Source of the DNA: Rhizophagus irregularis
Lineage: Eukaryota > Glomeromycota > Glomeromycetes > Glomerales > Glomeraceae
Assembly (NCBI RefSeq): GCF_026210795.1
Contig: NC_089452.1
Coordinates: forward strand, 1,674,001-1,738,000
DNA length: 64,000 bases
Reading direction: 5' to 3'
Part shown: one piece after another, positions 12,216 to 23,301 of the stretch
How positions within the stretch are numbered: position 1 is the stretch's first letter
How the letters are laid out: every line of letters begins with the position of its first letter
The notes under the pieces: model-generated
The model's input: the letters and a program-made list of their open reading frames with translations, nothing else
What the model was told of the DNA's origin: nothing
The model's database searches: none
Position numbers and translations under genes: made by a program

Positions 12216-12686
12216 CTAATAAATAATATTTCTTATAAACAACAAGTTACATAATACGAAAACAAAAAGAAAGATAATAGTAATAGCAAAAATAAAAGTA
12301 ATAATGAATAATGATAATGTTATTAAACAATCTTTATAATCAAAATCATCAATAAGAAATTCAATAAAATCAAGAACATAATTAATGATAGGATATATAC
12401 GTTCAAAATCAAGGTATACTAAATAATATCCATCATATTTTTTACAATGTTCAATTAAATGTTTGATTTCATTATCTGACATCCATGATGGAAAAACTTC
12501 ATAAAGAACTCCTTTTTCTTCAATAGAATTTATATGATTTCCACTTCCTGTTATAAATTTTATAATTGTTATATTTTTGTAATAAGATTCTTTAATTGTA
12601 TTTATAACAAGACGTTTTGCCGTTTCACGTTGAAAATTATGAAGATCAACTTCAACTTCTTTTAATGATGAATAATAATGTGACAT
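12216..12686 (-). CDS. Smr-domain protein with C-terminal membrane segment, copy 1
   Basis: 156 aa. The Smr (small MutS-related) domain spans residues about 9-95. It starts with VDLHNFQRETAKRLVI, fitting the L/V-D-x-H motif, and contains FITGSGNHI, which fits the T-G-x-G motif. It ends near YYLVYLDF. A strongly hydrophobic segment (LITLSLFIITFIFAITIIF and on) occupies residues about 120-150 with almost nothing after it, so the protein may be tail-anchored with the Smr domain in the cytosol. Smr domains elsewhere are nucleic-acid endonucleases or nicking modules; activity here is inferred only. It has an insertion-like IEEKG where the other copies have TGERG, and is one of the more diverged members. 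It is the 3'-most copy in the direction of transcription. Confidence 0.8.
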   Translation of the reverse strand: MSHYYSSLKEVEVDLHNFQRETAKRLVINTIKESYYKNITIIKFITGSGNHINSIEEKGVLYEVFPSWMSDNEIKHLIEHCKKYDGYYLVYLDFERIYPIINYVLDFIEFLIDDFDYKDCLITLSLFIITFIFAITIIFLFVFVLCNLLFIRNIIY

Positions 12687-13545
12687 TGTTATTATATATT
12701 TGATTTAATATTTAATATGTTTTTTAAAAATTCCAAATATTAAAAAAATGGTTTAAAAAAATTTTTTTCGCTAATAGTGTTTGAAGGGTAAAGAAATTTA
12801 TCTTTGAAAATTTTCTTCAAAAAAATTCTTAAATTCTATGAATTTTGTAAGACAAATTTTGCACCTTTTATAAACATTTTTGAAACAACGAATGAAACAC
12901 AAAAAAAAGGATTTTCTTTATTTTCTTTCTTCATAGAGTGAAACAAACAACGAAAAGTGACGTGCCAATAAAAATCCTTTTTTACTATCAGTTAATGACA
13001 ATCATAAGACCACATGACTATAATACCACTACTTGTGACCCTGATGACGATCACCATTCACCACTATCAAAAATTAGGGAAAATTAGGGTGAAGTTCCGG
13101 GCAAAGTTGTGAAATTCTTCCTGAAATTTCTCCCTAATGCTAGTATGATCAATAATGAAGATTTAGCAATTTTTTAGAAATTTTCTATTCATTTTTGTAT
13201 TATCACAATATTTGAAAAAATTTTTCTTTTTTTATTGCTTGCACGAACATTTTTTTATTTTATCTTTTTCTTTTTTTTTAATTGCGACGGATCTAAATTC
13301 CGGAGTCCGGAGTTTATTTGATATGTAAGAATAAAAATATTAAAATATTTAATTTAAAAAAAATAAAAAATAAAATAACAATATGTAAATAAATGATAAA
13401 ATGACAATGTACAAATAAATAACAGGATATAAATAAAAGATAAGATACAATAAATGCAATAAATGTAATATAAACTAGTAGAACGTGAAACATTCCAATA
13501 TGTATTGTGCACTATTTATGAAACTAATAACTGTATTTAGTTATA

Positions 13546-13721
13546 CAGTTGACCCCCTTTATAGTCACCCCAGATATAGTCACATCCCCCCTTATAAGCA
13601 CATTTACATTACTAATAAGCTTATTAAAAAAAACCCCTATTTAGTCTCATCATATAGTATTTTTATAATCACACCAATTGTTTTTGGTCCCGAGGGGTGT
13701 GACTATATAGGGATTTGATTG
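13546..13721. mobile_element. Pogo/Tc1-like miniature element (MITE) in the 3' end of Smr copy 2
   Basis: A 176-bp element flanked by TA. The left end begins CAGTTGACCCCCTTTATAGT; the right end, inverted, begins CAATCAAATCCCTATATAGT. The two share the ending ...TATAGTCAC. TA target duplications lie at 13544-13545 and 13722-13723. It holds no transposase. The terminal-repeat style (CAGT..ACCCCC) and TA duplication resemble pogo/Tigger-type members of the Tc1/mariner superfamily. Its right end overlaps the last codons of the Smr gene. Confidence 0.75.
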
Positions 13722-14113
13722 TATACACTACGCATGTAAAAAACAAGAAGTAATATTAATATTAATAAAAAACATCCTGATCTTAATAAATGTTCAATAA
13801 TTAATTTTCTGATAAATAAAGGATTGGGAGTTAAATAAATATAAACTAAATAATATCCATCATGTTTTTTACAATGTTCGATAAAATATTTAACCTTAGA
13901 ATCTGTCATCCATGATGGAAAAGCTTCATAAATAACCCCTCGTTCTCCATTTGCATTTATATGATTTACTCGTCCTGTTATAAATTTTACGTGCGGTACT
14001 TTATTAGAATGACAATTTCTGATCGTTTGTATAACGACATCTTTTGCTTGTTCACTTGTAAGATAGAGCAAATCAATTTCAACTTCTCTCACTGGATAAT
14101 AACAGTCCGTCAT
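13703..14113 (-). CDS. Smr-domain protein with C-terminal membrane segment, copy 2
   Basis: 136 aa. The Smr-like fold is recognisable (VKFITGRVNHINANGERGV, EAFPSWM), but both hallmark motifs are altered: the VDLH of other copies is IDLL, so the histidine is missing, and TGRG is TGRV. It is therefore probably catalytically dead if the family is a nuclease. A hydrophobic stretch (SGCFLLILILLLVF) near residues 113-126 is followed by a short tail. The last five residues (NQIPI) and the TAG stop are encoded by the terminal inverted repeat of the miniature element at 13546-13721. The tail is shorter than in copies 3 and 5, in line with truncation by that insertion. Confidence 0.75.
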   Translation of the reverse strand: MTDCYYPVREVEIDLLYLTSEQAKDVVIQTIRNCHSNKVPHVKFITGRVNHINANGERGVIYEAFPSWMTDSKVKYFIEHCKKHDGYYLVYIYLTPNPLFIRKLIIEHLLRSGCFLLILILLLVFYMRSVYNQIPI

Positions 14114-14999
14114 TTTTTGTTGACTTTTGTTGAATGGGTTGGAGTTTTCTTTCTTTTTTTTTTTAAAAAAAAAATTGCAATAATTTTCAATTTTTAAATT
14201 TATTCCAAATTATTTTGATAAATTTCTAGAAATTTTCGTAACGATAATACAAGAAAATTTAATCTTTTTATGAACAAATCTAAAATGACGATCAGCAAAA
14301 AAAAAACTAAACCGTAAAAGAGGAATAATACTTTTTATCATGCATGAGCTTTATTTATAGGAATGAAACTCTTAAAAAAACAAAAGCGGCGTGATGATCT
14401 TTGAACAATAGTTTCGAATTTTGACGATCGTTTCAGAAACTCAATATGCAAATGATGCGCAACAGTAAAAATAAACAAAGTTTATTTCACACACAATAAC
14501 TTTATAATTTTCAAACATTTATTCATTTTGTACGTGCGTGCTAAACGTGCTATATTATTCGTATTAATGTACTCTGTTAAATGTATCAGAAATAATAGTT
14601 GAATGAAAATTTATAAAACAAAATCTTCAAAAAGGAAAAAAAAAGAGATATTGATAATAAAACTTGGTTTGAATAAAACTTTTTACGTTTTAATGTACGT
14701 ATTATCTTAAAAATAAATTTTTTTCTTAATTGTTATAAAATAATTTTATACTATAAATAAGTTCTAGTTATATATTATATAATACAAGTGTATCATATTA
14801 GCTCCTGTTCAATTCCGGTCGGTTCGATTCTTTCGGTCATATACATTCTATATAGACATTCTATTGATGAAACTGAAAATAAAAATTTCATGGGCCAAAA
14901 CTCAAAAGGTTGTGTTGATATTTCATGTGTTACACAAAAAATCAGACAAACAAACCCTAGTCGAAAAAATGCAACCGACCGGAATTGGAAGGATTAATT

Positions 15000-15516
15000 G
15001 ATCTATTTTTGTAATGAGATTCTTTAATTGTATCTATTAGGGAAACGGTTACCCTTTACGAGGTCCGGATCTTATCACATTGGAAATGATTATACAATAA
15101 TATGAAAGGTCAAAGATAAAAAAAGCAAACTGTCATATTTAATTTTTGATTTAGTATTTCGCATTTGTTGTACAAATAATTTATTTTGTTTTATATTTTG
15201 TCTATAAAATTTTACAAAATAATAAATTCTATCTATTTGGGTGCGTTGAAAAATTTTATATTGTAGATTTTCCAAAAATAAAAATGAAACAAAAAAATAT
15301 TCATTGATCAAAAAGCTAAAAATATCTAACACGAAAAAGGTAATTCAATCAATAACACATTTGTAATATATGAAGAACCAATTATATATCAGACTCAAAG
15401 GACATGCGGGCGGACATTTCCTCATCTAAAACACATAATGACAGTCCTTTTCTACACTCCGGACTAATCAAACGTTTTGCGGTTTTACGCTGAAGATTAT
15501 GAAAATCTGCTTCGTT
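15000..15516 (-). pseudogene. Relic Smr copy interrupted by a ~430-bp segment
   Basis: On the minus strand, 15466-15513 encodes EADFHNLQRKTAKRLI and 15003-15040 encodes IDTIKESHYKN. These are adjacent pieces of an Smr N-terminus like copy 1 (VDLHNFQRETAKRLVINTIKESYYKN). About 430 bp separates them, and the rest of the domain is missing. The same two pieces, more decayed, recur at about 17450-17490 with 17900-17925, and a single piece at about 21470-21512. The interrupted relic was therefore part of the repeat unit before it was amplified. Confidence 0.65.
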
Positions 15517-16078
15517 GTTATTAATTTGATTAATATGTTTTTTAAGAAATTGCAAGGATTAAAAAAACGTTTTTAAAATAATATAAAAAGGACTAAAAAA
15601 TTTCAAAAGATCTTGCGCTAAACAGTATTGGAAGATAAAGAAAGTTATCTTCAAAACAATTCTTAAGATTCTAGAAGTTTGTAATTTGAAACAGCGAGTG
15701 AAACACAAAAAATAGGATTAAACAATACATATTTTAAGAATTGAAACGACGACGATCTTTACCCGTATCAGTTAATAACATCATAACATACCACATGATT
15801 ATATAAATTAAAATATCACCCGCATGGAGTTTCGGGTAGAGTTAAAAATGTGAAATTAAATGATCATCATTTAGCAATTTTCATTGATAAATTTCGCAGT
15901 TTATTTGATAATAATAAAAAAAATATTTGATTTTTAAAAAAATAAATAAAATAACAAGATGCAAATAAAATGTATGATAAGATAAAATAAATGATAAGAT
16001 ATAAATACAAGATATAAATAAATAAAAATAAAAGACATAAAAACTAGTAGAACATGAAACATATGTAAAAATCTAGTA

Positions 16079-16540
16079 TTAATTGTTAGTGTTTGAATAC
16101 GTTATTTTATAATAATCCAAATAATCGCCCAATGAACTTGATAATAAGTTATAACTAATATCTGATATGTATAAAATAAAAATTACTACTAATACTACTA
16201 ATAATAATAAAACTAAAAATGATAATAATGCACATGATTTATTAGCACACGCTCCTTTATTCGAAGAATTAAGATAAACTAAATAATATCCATCATATAT
16301 TTCATAATCTTGGACCAAATATTTAATTTCAGAGTCTCTCATCCACGATGGAAATTTTTCATAAAGAACCCCTCGTTCTCCAGTTGAGTTTATATGATTT
16401 CCTCGTCCTGTTATAAATTTTACGCAGAGTATTTTTCTAGAATGAGATTTTTTAACAGAGTTTATAACGAGACGTCTTGCGTTTTCACGTGTAAGATAGT
16501 GCAAATCAACAACTTCTTGCTCCAATGAATCATAGTACAT
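16079..16540 (-). CDS. Smr-domain protein with C-terminal membrane segment, copy 3
   Basis: 153 aa. The Smr domain, residues about 8-95, has both motifs intact: VDLHYLTRENARRLVI and KFITGRGNHINSTGERG. These are followed by KFPSWMRDSEIKYLV and GYYLVYL. A single strong membrane segment (LLSFLVLLLLVVLVVIFILY) is at about residues 105-125. The tail after it (SDISYNLLSSSLGDYLDYY) is polar and shared with copies 4 and 5. The layout suggests a C-terminally anchored protein with the Smr domain facing the cytosol. Together with copy 5 it is the best candidate for an active member. The start is the only ATG before VDLH. Confidence 0.83.
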   Translation of the reverse strand: MYYDSLEQEVVDLHYLTRENARRLVINSVKKSHSRKILCVKFITGRGNHINSTGERGVLYEKFPSWMRDSEIKYLVQDYEIYDGYYLVYLNSSNKGACANKSCALLSFLVLLLLVVLVVIFILYISDISYNLLSSSLGDYLDYYKITYSNTNN

Positions 16541-17199
16541 ATTGAATAAGTTGGAGTTTATTTTTAAAAAAAATAATTGTCAATTTTTAAATTATTTCAA
16601 GAGCGTTCTTTTTGATAAATTTCTTGAAATTTTCATAAGAAAATTTAACCTTTTTATAAACAATCTAAAACGACGATCAGCAAAAAAAAACTAAACCGTA
16701 AAAGAGAAATAAAGCTCATCATGCATGAGGTTTATTTATAGGGAATGAAACCCTTAAAAAAACAAAGACCGAAAAAATTGTCGTGATGATGATCTTTAAC
16801 AATTGTTTCGAATAATTGATGATCAAACTATGAAATTTAAATATGCGCAATAGCAAAAACAAAGTTTATTACACAAATAGCTTTGTTGAATGTGCCATAG
16901 CAAATAGTTGATGAAAATTTATAAAACAAATCTGCAAAAGGAAGAAAGGAAACCTTGGTAACAAAACTTGTTTTGAATAAATTAATTATATACTTTTTAC
17001 GCCTTAATGTATAACCTTATAACAATTAAGAAAGAAAAAAAAAACATTTTATAAGTAATTTTATATATAGGATCAAAATATGGGTAAATAAGTTTCTCAT
17101 ATTAGCCTTGTTGTTCAATTCTGGTCGGTTGCACTTTTCGGTCATATACAAAATAGACCACCAAAAATTTTTGGGTCAAAAGGTCGGATATCCCATGTG

Positions 17200-17375
17200 G
17201 GATAATTTTACCACACCACCTCGCGTGTTACGAATATTAATAGTGTTGGTTACACTGCATAAAGTGTGTGACATTTTATGCGAGTGACAAATAGAGATCA
17301 GACCACAAAAAATTTTTAAACAACGCGGCCGCCACAAAGTCATCACCTGTACTACGCGAGGTGGTAAGATTTACC
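17200..17375. mobile_element. Miniature element with 9-bp target duplication (MULE-like MITE)
   Basis: A 176-bp insert present in only one array unit. It is flanked by the direct repeat TCCCATGTG (17191-17199 and 17376-17384). Its ends are inverted: the left reads GGATAATTTTACCACACCAC then CTCGCG, and the right, inverted, reads GGTAAATCTTACCACCTCGC. The sister units carry a single uninterrupted TTCATGTG or TTCCGTGTG at the same place (near 14921 and 21395), which are empty sites. A 9-bp duplication is typical of Mutator-like elements. It has no coding capacity, and its core holds a GCGGCCGCC island. Confidence 0.8.
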
Positions 17376-18442
17376 TCCCATGTGTTACACAAAAAATCAG
17401 ACAAACAAAATGAAAAATGCAACCGACCGGAATTGAAAGGATGAATTTAATAATTGATATATTTTTGTAATAAGATTCTTTGATTGTATCTATTAGGGAA
17501 ACGGTAACCGTTACGAAGTCCGGAGCTTATCACGTTGGAAATGATATGAGAGGTCTAAGATAAAAAAGCAAACTGACATATTTAATTTATTTAATTAACT
17601 TTATTTTTGATTTACTTCACATTTGTTGTACAAATAATTTATTTTTGTTTTATATTTGCTATAAAATTTTACAAAAATAATAAAAATTCTATCTATTTGG
17701 GTGTGTTGAAAAAAATTTATATCAAAGATTTTCAAAATAATCATTGATCAAAAAGTTAAAAATATCTAGCTAACACGAAAGAGGTAGTTCAATCATTAAC
17801 ACATTTGAAATCGGACTCAAAGGACATGCGGGCGTATAATGGACATTTTTTGTAATATCTCATCTAAAACATATATGTCAGTCCTTTGCTACGCTCCGGA
17901 CTAATAAAACGTTTTGCGGTTATACACCAAAGATTTACTCCAACTTAATTCAATGGCATTGTTGTTATCAATTTGATTAATATATTTTTTTAAGAAATTG
18001 CAAGGATTAAAAAAATGTTTTTAAAATAATATAAAAGGACTAAAAAATTTTCAAAAAATCTTGCGCTAACAGTATTGGAAGATAAAGTAAGTTATCTTCA
18101 AAAAAATTCTTAAGATTCTTGATTTGAAACAGTGAGTGAAACACAAAAAATAGGATTTCTTTCACAAACAATACATATTTTAAGAATTAAAACGATGACG
18201 ATCTTTATCCTATCAGTTACAACTATCGGGTAGAGTTATCATCACTGGTGAGATTTAGCAATTTTCATATAAATTTCGCAGTTTATTTGATATGTAATAT
18301 TTAATTTTAAAAAATAAATAAATAACAAGATGTAAATAAATGTATGATAAGATAAAAATAAATGACAAGATATAAATACAAGATAAAATAAATAAAAATA
18401 AAAGACATATAAACTAGTAGAACATGAAACATATGCATAAAT

Positions 18443-18865
18443 CTAGTATGTATTATGAATCTTTAAATACGTTATTTTAAGATCCATTAAATAATCGCTC
18501 ATTAAACTTAATTCTGAATCAATTATAACTAATAAGTATAAAATAATAATAATTGCTAATAATAATAAAACTAACAATGATATTTCTTTGAATGCGCGTA
18601 CAAAGAAATCAAGATAAACTATATAAAATCCATCACATGGATCATAATCTTTGACCAAATGTTTAATTTCAGTGTCTAGCATCCACGATGGAAATTCTTC
18701 ATAAAGAACCCCTCGTTCTCCAGTTGCATTTATATGATTTTCTCGTTCTGTTACAAATTTTACGTAGGGTATGCATTTAGAATGACTATCTCTGATCATT
18801 TCTATAGCGATAAGTCTTGCTTCTTCACGTGTAAGATTGTGCAAATCAACTTCATAGTACGCCAT
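18443..18865 (-). CDS. Smr-domain protein with C-terminal membrane segment, copy 4
   Basis: 140 aa from the ATG at 18863-18865 (MAYYEVDLHNLTREEAR). An in-frame ATG 66 nt further upstream would add residues with no counterpart in the paralogues, so I prefer the internal one. The D-x-H motif is kept, but the TGRG loop reads TEREN: both glycines are replaced by glutamate, which is expected to damage a nuclease or nucleic-acid-binding loop. ERGVLYEEFPSWML and FYIVYLDFF follow. The membrane segment (ISLLVLLLLAIIIILYLLVI) is near residues 98-118, followed by a polar tail. The rest of the protein is as conserved as in intact copies, so this may be a diverged function and not simple decay. Confidence 0.78.
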   Translation of the reverse strand: MAYYEVDLHNLTREEARLIAIEMIRDSHSKCIPYVKFVTERENHINATGERGVLYEEFPSWMLDTEIKHLVKDYDPCDGFYIVYLDFFVRAFKEISLLVLLLLAIIIILYLLVIIDSELSLMSDYLMDLKITYLKIHNTY

Positions 18866-20311
18866 TTTTTGTTGACTTTTTAATATTGAATAAATTGAAG
18901 TTTCTTTTAATAAAAATCGCAACAATTTCAATTTTTAAATTATTTCAAGAGCGTTCTTTAAAAGTTATTTTGATAAATTTCTTGAAATTTTCATAATACA
19001 AGAAAAATTTAACCTTTTTATAAACAATCATAACGACGATCGGCAAAAAAAACTAAACCGTAAAAGAGAAATAGAGCTCATCATGCATGAGCTTTATTTA
19101 TAGGGAATGAAACCCTTAAAAAAACAAAGACCGAAAAAATTGGCGTGATGATCTTTAACAATTGTTTCGAATTTTTGATGACCCGTTTTAGAAACTATGA
19201 AATTTAACATGCAAGTGATACGTAATTGCAAAAACAAAGTTTATTACACACACAAATAGCTTTGTTAAATGTGCCAGAGTAAATAGTTGATGAAAAATTT
19301 ATAAAAGAAATCTGCAAAAGGAAGAAAGGGACCTTGATAACAAAACTTGTTTTGAATAAATTAATTATATACTTTTTACGCTTTAATGTATAAATGAACC
19401 TTATAACAATTAAACGTTTTATAGGTAATTTTATATGTAAGATCAAAATATGCGTAAATAAATTCTCATATTAGCCTTGTTGTTCAATTCTGGTCGGTCG
19501 CATTTTTCGGTCATATACAAAGTAAACCATTCTATTGGCGAAATTAAATTTTTGGGTCAAAAAGGTCTGATATTACGCGAAAGATTTACTCCAACTTAAT
19601 TCAATGACATTGCTGTATCAATTTGATTAATATGTTTTTAAGAAATTGCAAGGATTAAAAAAATGTTTTTAAAATAATATAAAAGGACTAAAATATTTTC
19701 AAAAATCTTGCGCTAATAGTATTGAAAGATAAAAGAAAGTTATCTTCAAACAAATTCTTGAAGTTTGTAATTTGAAACAGCGAGTGAAACAAAAAATAGG
19801 ATGTCTTTTTCTCAAACAATAGTATTGAAACGACGACGATCTTTATCCGTATTAGTTAATAACATCATAACATACCACATGACTATCATATAAATTAAAA
19901 TATCACCCGCATGGAGTAAAAATGTGACATCACTGGCAATTTTCATATCACGACCTGATAAATTTCGCAGTTTATTTGATATGTAATAACAAAAAAAAAA
20001 AATATTTAATTTTTAAAAAAATAAATAAAATAACAAGATGTAAATAAATGTATGATAAGATAAAAACCACAACTATCACACTGGTGAGATTTAGCAATTT
20101 CATATCACAACCTGATAAGTTTCGCAGTTTATTTGATATGTAATAACAAAGAAAAAAAAATATTTAATTTTTAAAAAAATAAATAAAATAACAAGATGTA
20201 AATAAATGTATGATATAAAGATAAAAATAAATGACAAGATATAAATACAAGATATAAATAAATAAAATAAAAGAAATATAAACTAGTAGAACATGAAACA
20301 TATGTAAAAAT

Positions 20312-20767
20312 CTAGTATGAATCGTTAGTGTTTGAATACGTTATTTTATAATCCAAATAATCGCTCATTGAACTTAAAGTCGAATAAGTTACAACTAATA
20401 TGTATAAAATATAAGTAAATATTAATAATAATAAAACTAAAAATGATAATAATGCACATAATTGTTTGAATGAAGGAGCATGTGCTAATAAATCAAGATA
20501 AACTAAATAATATCCATTACATGGATCATAATCTTGGACCAAACGTTCAATCTCAGAGTCTAGCATCCACGATGGAAATTCTTCATAAAGAACCCCTCGT
20601 TCTCCAGTTGCATTTATATGATTTCCTCGTCCTGTTATAAATTTTACGCAGGGTATGCATCTAGAATGACAATCTCTGATCTTTTGTATAACGACAAGTC
20701 TTGCGCGTTCACGTGTAAGATAGTGCAAATCAACAACTTCTTGTTCCAATGAATCATAGTACGACAT
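20312..20767 (-). CDS. Smr-domain protein with C-terminal membrane segment, copy 5
   Basis: 151 aa. Nearly all family features are intact: VDLHYLTRERARLVVI, KFITGRGNHINATGERG, EEFPSWMLDSEI and GYYLVYLDL. A membrane segment (LLSFLVLLLLIFTYILYILV) is at about residues 108-128, and a polar tail ends DYLDYKITYSNTNDSY. It is closest to copies 3 and 4. The 3' flank contains a local duplication of about 140 bp (19930-20062 repeated at 20090-20215). Likely functional, with function unknown beyond the Smr fold. Confidence 0.83.
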   Translation of the reverse strand: MSYYDSLEQEVVDLHYLTRERARLVVIQKIRDCHSRCIPCVKFITGRGNHINATGERGVLYEEFPSWMLDSEIERLVQDYDPCNGYYLVYLDLLAHAPSFKQLCALLSFLVLLLLIFTYILYILVVTYSTLSSMSDYLDYKITYSNTNDSY

Positions 20768-22348
20768 TTTTTGTTAACTTTTGAATATTGAATAAGTTGG
20801 AGTTAATTTAAAAAAAAAATAATTGCAATAATTTTTAATTTTTAAATTATTTCAAGGGCGTTCTTTAAGTTATTTTGATAAATTTCTTGCAATTTTCATA
20901 ATTAAAATTTAACCTTTTTATAAACAATCTAAACGACGATCGGCAAAAATGCTCATCATGCATGAGCTTTATTTATAGGGAATGAAACCCTTAAAAAAAC
21001 AAAGACCGAAAAAATTGTCGTGATGATGATCTTTAACAATTGTTTCGAATTTTTGGTCAACTATGAAATTTAAACACGTAATAGCAAAAACAAAGTTTAT
21101 TACACACACAAATAGCTTTGTTAAATATACCAGAGCAAATAGTTGATGAAAATTTATAAACAAAATCTGCAAAAAGGAAGAAAGGGACCTTGATAGCAAA
21201 ACTTGTTTGAAATAAATTAATTACATACTTTTACGCCTTAATATATATAAGAATGTTAGAACAAATTGAAAATATGCGTAAATAAATTCTAGTTATATAC
21301 TGTATAGTATACAACTGTGTCATATTAGCCTTGTCGGTTGCATTTTTCGGTCATGTACAAAATAAACCCAAAAAATTTTTGGGTCAAAAGGTCTGATATT
21401 CCGTGTGTTACACAAAAAAAGACAAACAAAATGAAAACCCAAGAATTGAAAGGATAAATTTAATGATTGATGATATATTTTTGTAATGATATTCTTTGAT
21501 TGTATCTATTAGGGAAACGGTAACTGTAAGTCCGATCACGTTGGAAATGATACAATAAAGTCAAACAAAGATAAAAAAAGCAAGCTGATATATTTAATTC
21601 ACTTTATTTTTGATTCACTTTAATCTATTTCACATTTTTTTTGTAAATTTGTACAAATAATTTATTTTGTTTCATATTTGCTATAAAATTTTACAAAAAT
21701 AATAAAAATTCTATCTGTTTGGGTGCGTTAAAAAAAATTTTACATATTTTTACATCAAAGATTTTCAAAATATAAAATGAAACAAAAAAAAACTTAATTT
21801 GAAACAGAGAGTCACTGCGAGTGAAACACAAAAATAAGATTTTCTTTAATTTCTTTCTTTCTTTCTCAAACCGTACAATATTAAGAATTGAAACAACGAA
21901 AAAATGACGTGACGTCGTGACGATCTTCATCTTAATATACCACATGACTAATTATCCCCACTATCAAAATTAGGGAGGAGTTCTGACAAATTGTTGTCTG
22001 AAATTTCTCGCTAATGCTGATCATGATCATCACTGGTGAGATTTCTATCCTTCGGATCTACTATTTGATATGTAATAATAAAAAAAAAATATTTAAATAA
22101 TAAATGACAAGATATAAATACAAGATATAAATAAATAACAAGACGTAAATAAAATACAAAGATGAAACATACGAGTAAAAAATATGGAATTTTTATAGGA
22201 AAAGTTTAAATAAAAGCTTATAAAGTGAATGATATTTATGGTATGTGATAATTATTAAACGCATGATCGAACGATAACACTTTGAGCTACTATCGGGACC
22301 TTCATTAATTGGTTGGCCACTACGTGGCCCATTTATTTCATTATTTTA

Positions 22349-22712
22349 CAGTTAGACCCCTATATAGTCACACCCTATATAGTCACACCCATCCATTTTT
22401 ACAGAAACCGACTTAAAACATAATAAAAAAAATCTTTTCATATCAAATATTTTAACATACATATTATTTTTATTAATGATTAAACTTCTTTACAGTCACT
22501 TTTCTGATTTGTTGTAGATCTTCAATATGGAATTTTACACAAATTTTGACATATTAATTGTAACACACCATACAAAAATATGTAATTTCGCCACTTCAAA
22601 TAACAAAAACTAACCAACCAAATTGTATATTATCAGCACAGAGGTTCGTGATTACAGTCACTCCACTGTATTAATCAATACTTTTGGCCAAACCAACCTG
22701 GTGGTCTAACTG
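22349..22712. mobile_element. Pogo/Tc1-like miniature element in the 3' end of Smr copy 6
   Basis: A 364-bp element with perfect 10-bp inverted ends (CAGTTAGACC ... GGTCTAACTG), flanked by TA at 22347-22348 and 22713-22714. The subterminal CCCTATATAGTCACACCC resembles the element at 13546-13721, so it is the same or a related family. No transposase is encoded. Its right terminal repeat supplies the last serine codon and the TAG stop of the Smr gene. Confidence 0.8.
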
Positions 22713-23137
22713 TATAAATATAAAGATATATCTATGTATAAAATACAAGTAAATATTATAATTACTAATAAAATATAAATAAATATTAATAATAATAAAA
22801 GTGATAATAATGTTAATGAACATCCAAAAATTAATCTTCTGAATAATGAAGGAGCATGATTTAAATCAAGATAAACTAAATAATAACCATCATATTTTTG
22901 ACATTGTTCAATTAAGTGTCTAATCTCATTATCTAACATCCATGATGGAAAATCTTCATAAAGAACTTCTCGTTCCCCGGTTGCATTCACATGGTTTCCC
23001 CGTCTTGTTATAAATTTTACGCAGGGTATTTTTCTAAAATGACAATCTTTGATCGTTTGTATAACGAGAAGTTTTGTACGATAATGTAAATCAACTTCAA
23101 CTTCAGCTTCTTTCAATGAATAATAATAATATGACAT
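22706..23137 (-). CDS. Smr-domain protein with C-terminal membrane segment, copy 6
   Basis: 143 aa. The D-x-H motif is present (VDLHYRTKLLVIQTI), but about five residues of the first helix seen in other copies (LTRERAR-type) are deleted. The glycine loop reads TRRGNH in place of TGRGNH. The C-terminal half of the domain is kept (EDFPSWMLDNEIRHLIEQC, GYYLVYLDL). The hydrophobic segment (SLTLLSLLLLLIFIYILL and on) runs nearly to the end. The original polar tail is replaced by YIDISLYLYS, whose last codon and stop lie in the terminal repeat of the element at 22349-22712. It is possibly expressed but functionally degraded. Confidence 0.72.
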   Translation of the reverse strand: MSYYYYSLKEAEVEVDLHYRTKLLVIQTIKDCHFRKIPCVKFITRRGNHVNATGEREVLYEDFPSWMLDNEIRHLIEQCQKYDGYYLVYLDLNHAPSLFRRLIFGCSLTLLSLLLLLIFIYILLVIIIFTCILYIDISLYLYS

Positions 23138-23301
23138 TTTTTTGTTAACTTTTAAATATTGAATAAGTTGGAGTTTTAAAAAAAAATTAATTTTTAAATT
23201 ATTTTCAGTAAAAAGTTATTTTGACAAATTTCTTGAAATATTTATTTTTATGAGAAAAAATTTGATCTTTTTATGAACAATCTAAAATGACGCTCATCAT
23301 T

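Noticed and set aside
14815-14830. GGTTCGATTC-like tRNA B-box in an array spacer
   Set aside because: The word is not conserved in sister spacers, and no cloverleaf could be drawn around it.
18866-18931. N-terminal extension of Smr copy 4 (MKLLRFLLKETSIYSILKSQ)
   Set aside because: No paralogue has it, and an ATG directly before YYEVDLH matches the family's start.
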